Source: Heliocybe sulcata
Lineage: Eukaryota > Basidiomycota > Agaricomycetes > Gloeophyllales > Gloeophyllaceae
DNA: 64,000 nt
Direction: 5' to 3'
Assembly (NCBI GenBank): GCA_004369045.1
Contig: ML213509.1
Coordinates: forward strand, 688,858 to 752,857
Positions 60,698 to 64,000 of the stretch are shown piece by piece. Below the pieces are notes generated by a model. The model searched no databases. It was not told where the DNA came from and worked only from the letters and a program-made list of their open reading frames with translations. How positions within the stretch are numbered: the first letter of the stretch is position 1; every line of letters begins with the position of its first letter. The position numbers and the translations under genes were made by a program.

Positions 60698-60769
60698 GCT
60701 ATACGCAGTCCGGACTCTTTCCTGCCCTATTATACTTAAGGTGCTGTTTCTCAGATCAACACACAGCCT

Positions 60770-61792
60770 TTGACTTATCCCCCCAACATCCCCGCAAAAG
60801 CATCAGGCGCCCGCCAGCAGACGGCCTCCAGCATGGCTCAGTACTACAACTCGACAGCATCGACGTCCTTGAACCGCTTGACTACAGACCCTAGCTTGGC
60901 CCCTTCCCAGAGGCCGATTCTCGACGAAGATGACTTGAACCAGTCAATCTACATCTTCCCGAACCCGTCCACAATCAGAAGTCGTAGCTCGTCGATTTCG
61001 TTCTCCATCTCTCCGTCCTCCCCTTTCAGTCCTGCCTCTACTTTCTCTGTCTCCGGCGCAAGTGACTACTGGTCAGGAAGTGCGGCTAGCCCGAGTAGCA
61101 GACACGCCACTGGTTCGAGAGGGAGAACCATCAGCGTCAGCACCGCGGCAGAATCAGTGGAGGTAGAGGTATGGAATTGGGAAGATGAGGGAGAAGACCA
61201 CCAGCCCTCCCAGAACTCAGAGGAGGCTGTTGAGCGCAGATCCCGTTGGGAGAGTTTGGAAACGCCTGAATCCTCTCGCCGCCTGCGGGCTGAGATTGGT
61301 ACCTCTCCATCCACTGTATCGTGGACAGACACGTTGTCTTCACTTTCTCCGTCAGCACTTTCTCTCGGGTCTCCTATGCGAGGTCACCGCCGTTCTTCCG
61401 CAAGGTCTACGAGCGACTCGGACAGTCAGATTCCACGCTACGATGGCCCGGCACCACACCCAGCAATCCGGCTACCTCTGCTATCGCTCCTGTCATCATT
61501 CTTGTCCATAGACGAATCCACTCTGCACCTGCTCCGGCACACACCATCCACGTCTACCCTATTCCCTGATCTACCTTGCCGTAAGGTGTCGGAGAGGTAC
61601 TCATCAAGGGAAGCTACCGTGCCCGAGCATGGATTTACGAAGTTGCTTTTATATTCTGGGTCAGAAGACGATTCCTCTTCTACCCTAACGAAGGGGCTTA
61701 ACGTCATGTACGAGAAGGATGAAGAGGAGCGCGGGGAGGAAGATACCGCATGGGTCGTCTGGAGGTGGATGCGCTGGGCTGTTGGGCAGTGA
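60770..61792 (+). CDS. Serine-rich protein of unknown function
   Basis: One uninterrupted frame of 340 codons. It may begin at the ATG near 60833 (MAQYYNSTASTSLNRL). The N-terminal two thirds are serine/threonine-rich with low-complexity stretches (SSSISFSISPSSPFSPAS). A tryptophan-acidic motif VEVEVWNWEDEGED follows. The C-terminal third has a more hydrophobic helix pair (PAIRLPLLSLLSSFLSIDES) and ends in WVVWRWMRWAVGQ. No family was recognised. Confidence 0.65.
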   Translation: MTYPPNIPAKASGARQQTASSMAQYYNSTASTSLNRLTTDPSLAPSQRPILDEDDLNQSIYIFPNPSTIRSRSSSISFSISPSSPFSPASTFSVSGASDYWSGSAASPSSRHATGSRGRTISVSTAAESVEVEVWNWEDEGEDHQPSQNSEEAVERRSRWESLETPESSRRLRAEIGTSPSTVSWTDTLSSLSPSALSLGSPMRGHRRSSARSTSDSDSQIPRYDGPAPHPAIRLPLLSLLSSFLSIDESTLHLLRHTPSTSTLFPDLPCRKVSERYSSREATVPEHGFTKLLLYSGSEDDSSSTLTKGLNVMYEKDEEERGEEDTAWVVWRWMRWAVGQ

Positions 61793-62068
61793 ATCCGTGG
61801 TCTGAGACGCACGCCTCCTTGCTCCAAAGGGTTCTGACATTGTTGTATTGCTGTCTGATTCGGTTTGGATTCAGATTATAGTATAGACACGGACGTTGAC
61901 TGTAAGCAATCTCTTGTGTGTATTGTAGTATTTATACCATCGCATATCACTTTCACGGTTCTTCCTGCTGTTCGAAGCCACACATGCAGCCACAAGCGCC
62001 ACACCTGGACCTGTGGCCCGGCAGTTGCCGACGTTCCTGTCCTCCGGACGCTGATCACATTGCATACA

Positions 62069-63699
62069 ATGACCTCCTCTTCGCCATCTTCAATACTCTC
62101 AGAGGCCCTCTCTGTCTTCTCCAGATCTGCCAACCTTGCTGTCAGTGTCCCTTATGTCCACCCGAATTACAGTATCCTGATAATCGATGTCTCAATGTGA
62201 ACCAGCTCACCGCGGCGGCGAGCGAAGAAGCCACTCGCGCCAACGCCCGCATACAGGAAATTAGAAAGGAGCGTGACGATGCTATTCAGAAAGCGTACGA
62301 TGCTGAGATGGAGATTGAGCGGTGGAAGTCTGAGGTCAGTGATGATCACTTCACTCATTGGAGGATGTTAAACGGCGTGTTTAGGTAGCAAAGGCGGACT
62401 TGACTGTGCGTAGTCCATTGCTCCGCACTCATGCTTATTCCTAACCATCAATATGTTCGTCTATGGATTTCAATTATCGATCCATCATCCTTGCATCTAT
62501 ATCCCCTACCCAATCCAGGTCTCCCACCAAACAGAGACAATCGCCCAGCTAAACCGCGAGATTCGGCAATGGGAAGAGCAGACAACGACCTGGCAGGAAC
62601 AATCCCAGCACTGGCAGACGCAGTGTCGCCATCTTACCGAAACATCTCGACGCGAGGTCCAGGATTGGAAAGAGCAGTATCTCCAGGCAGAGAAGGAGCG
62701 GGTCAGGTTGATGGACCGACTAGATGATTTGATCAAGTCGCAAGAGGGTGTGAGTCCGCACCAGATGGCTATATAATTCACTTTTCCTTCGATCTTGTAA
62801 TGCTGATTGTGTTTAGGTACCGCAACGTCGTGGCCCAACTCCTCACCCGCATACACCCAACCCAAAGACCCTCTATCCCAGTCCCCACGGAGAGAACGGA
62901 GTCCCATCAACATCCACCAATAAGAGTATATCCATGCCCTACCCTTCCGCGAGCTCAACGTCTCAGAGCACGCTAGCGCACCAGTCAGCAGAGGAGACCA
63001 CTGCAAACACCCAAACGGCGGCAAAGGTCACAAAACGCACTGCGAAGCATCCACCAGCGCCACCTCCAATAGAATCTGCAAAGGGCAAGCAGAAAGCGGT
63101 TCCCCAAGCTACGCCGAGGGCGCGAACCACGCAGGCCACTCCGGTCGCTGGATCATCACGCCGTGCCCCATCTCGTTCCGCAGCTCCTCCGCGTCGTATG
63201 CAACTCATTCGGCGTGTCCAAGCGGTCGTTGAAATGCCCATCAAAGAAGAAGAGGACGATGAGGACGCAGAGGAGAGCAGGTTGACCACCCCTCCCTCTC
63301 GTACTACAGCTTCTGTTCCAGCACAAGCCCCTACAACGGCTGCAGGACGCCGAGTTAATCCCCCTGCAAATAGCACTGTTCGCCGCACTACTAGGGGCGT
63401 AACACAACGTGAGAGAGCATACGAAGAAGCAGATGAAGGGAGTGACTTCGACGATTTGGGAGGTGATGAAAGCGGAGACGGGGATTACAGGGATGAGGAA
63501 GATGATGAGTTGATGCTGGGTGCCGAAGTGAGTCGCCCGCCCACTGGTCCGGATTCCTTCGTTGAAGTACTGACGTCTGCATCAGGAGGAGGACCAAGAG
63601 GAGCCACTCGTGAAGGAGAGCAGTAGAAAGAGGAGAAGAGGCACCGCGATCGCAAACGGCAACACAGGCAGAAGTGCACCTAAGCGGCGGCATCGGTAG
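62069..63699 (+). CDS. Coiled-coil protein with acidic/basic disordered tail
   Basis: No known family. Starts MTSSSPSSILSEALSVFS. After small introns a coiled coil covers about 100 residues (ASEEATRANARIQEIRKERD, AQLNREIRQWEEQTTTWQEQ, QDWKEQYLQAEKERVRLMDR). The tail is rich in P, S, T, R and A, then turns acidic (EEEDDEDAEES; DDLGGDESGDGDYRDEEDDE). The last exon starts after an intron of about 55 bases (donor after ELMLGAE) and ends with a basic, nuclear-localisation-like segment (SSRKRRRGTA, APKRRHR), TAG at 63697-63699. A nuclear role, perhaps with chromatin, is inferred from the charge pattern alone. Confidence 0.7.
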
Positions 63700-64000
63700 T
63701 CGTATCAGGAGCCAGGGCTTGCGAGGGTCACATCATCTAATTATCTTTATTCGGGAGACTGTACTTTTACTTTGTATACTGTAACCATCACTCACATCGC
63801 CGCTGGTATCATCACTGTTGGAAGTCTAACGGGTCTCGGGAGCGGAAAATATATCGCTCTATGACGAGTAAAACAAACAACTGCTAAAACACAACTGCGA
63901 AGGTCGAAGCTTGAAGCTTGAAGGGTTGTCTACGAGCCAGGCTACCAGGCTACAATACATAGAATAACGACTGGTCCAGGCGAAGATACAGCTACCGGTT
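63700..64000. other. Window end, no gene seen
   Basis: The 3' region of the coiled-coil gene; nothing recognised up to the end. Confidence 0.4.

Overview
The window is nuclear DNA from a filamentous basidiomycete, most likely an Agaricomycete. The genes are dense and split by many short introns (mostly about 45-70 bp, GT...AG). The gene families (a DUF6533 membrane protein, Zn2Cys6 factors, an AidB-like acyl-CoA dehydrogenase, THI4, ILV3, ALG6) fit that group. No bacterial, organellar or rRNA sequence was seen. Gene calls come from reading frames, splice sites and protein motifs judged by eye; no database search was run.

Layout: 0.9-6.0 kb RAD50 (+), convergent with an M3 metallopeptidase (-); 9.5-11.1 kb a DUF4436-like membrane protein (-); 12.1-13.6 kb a SET/MYND protein (-). 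From about 13.7 to 34.85 kb lies a large imperfect inverted repeat. Two arms of about 6 kb face each other across about 9 kb that holds four host genes: TAM41 (+), a DUF6533 protein (-), an NDK-like protein without its active-site histidine (+), and a Derlin (-). Each arm carries one intact four-exon gene of about 1,130 codons, pointing inward. Its product has four KEN boxes and five D-box-like RxPLxxIT motifs, the recognition signals of the anaphase-promoting complex. Behind it is an array of six repeats of about 170-195 bp, each able to form two small stem-loops.

Right of the repeat are housekeeping genes: ALG6 (-), a hotdog thioesterase (-), an AidB-like acyl-CoA dehydrogenase (+), proteasome chaperone NAS2 (-), THI4 (-) and chorismate mutase (+). 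From 46.4 to 54.4 kb four minus-strand genes alternate: septin-like GTPase, double Zn2Cys6 factor, septin-like GTPase, Zn2Cys6 factor. They look like a duplicated two-gene unit. The second septin-like gene can be read in frame through a normal intron into the Zn2Cys6 gene, which suggests a GTPase-transcription factor fusion. ILV3 (+), RIO1 (-), a serine-rich protein (+) and a coiled-coil, acidic/basic tail protein (+) fill the rest.

The most unusual items are the mirrored degron-repeat genes with their structured satellite, the septin/Zn2Cys6 cluster with its possible fusion, and the catalytically dead NDK-like protein. The rest is ordinary fungal housekeeping content.
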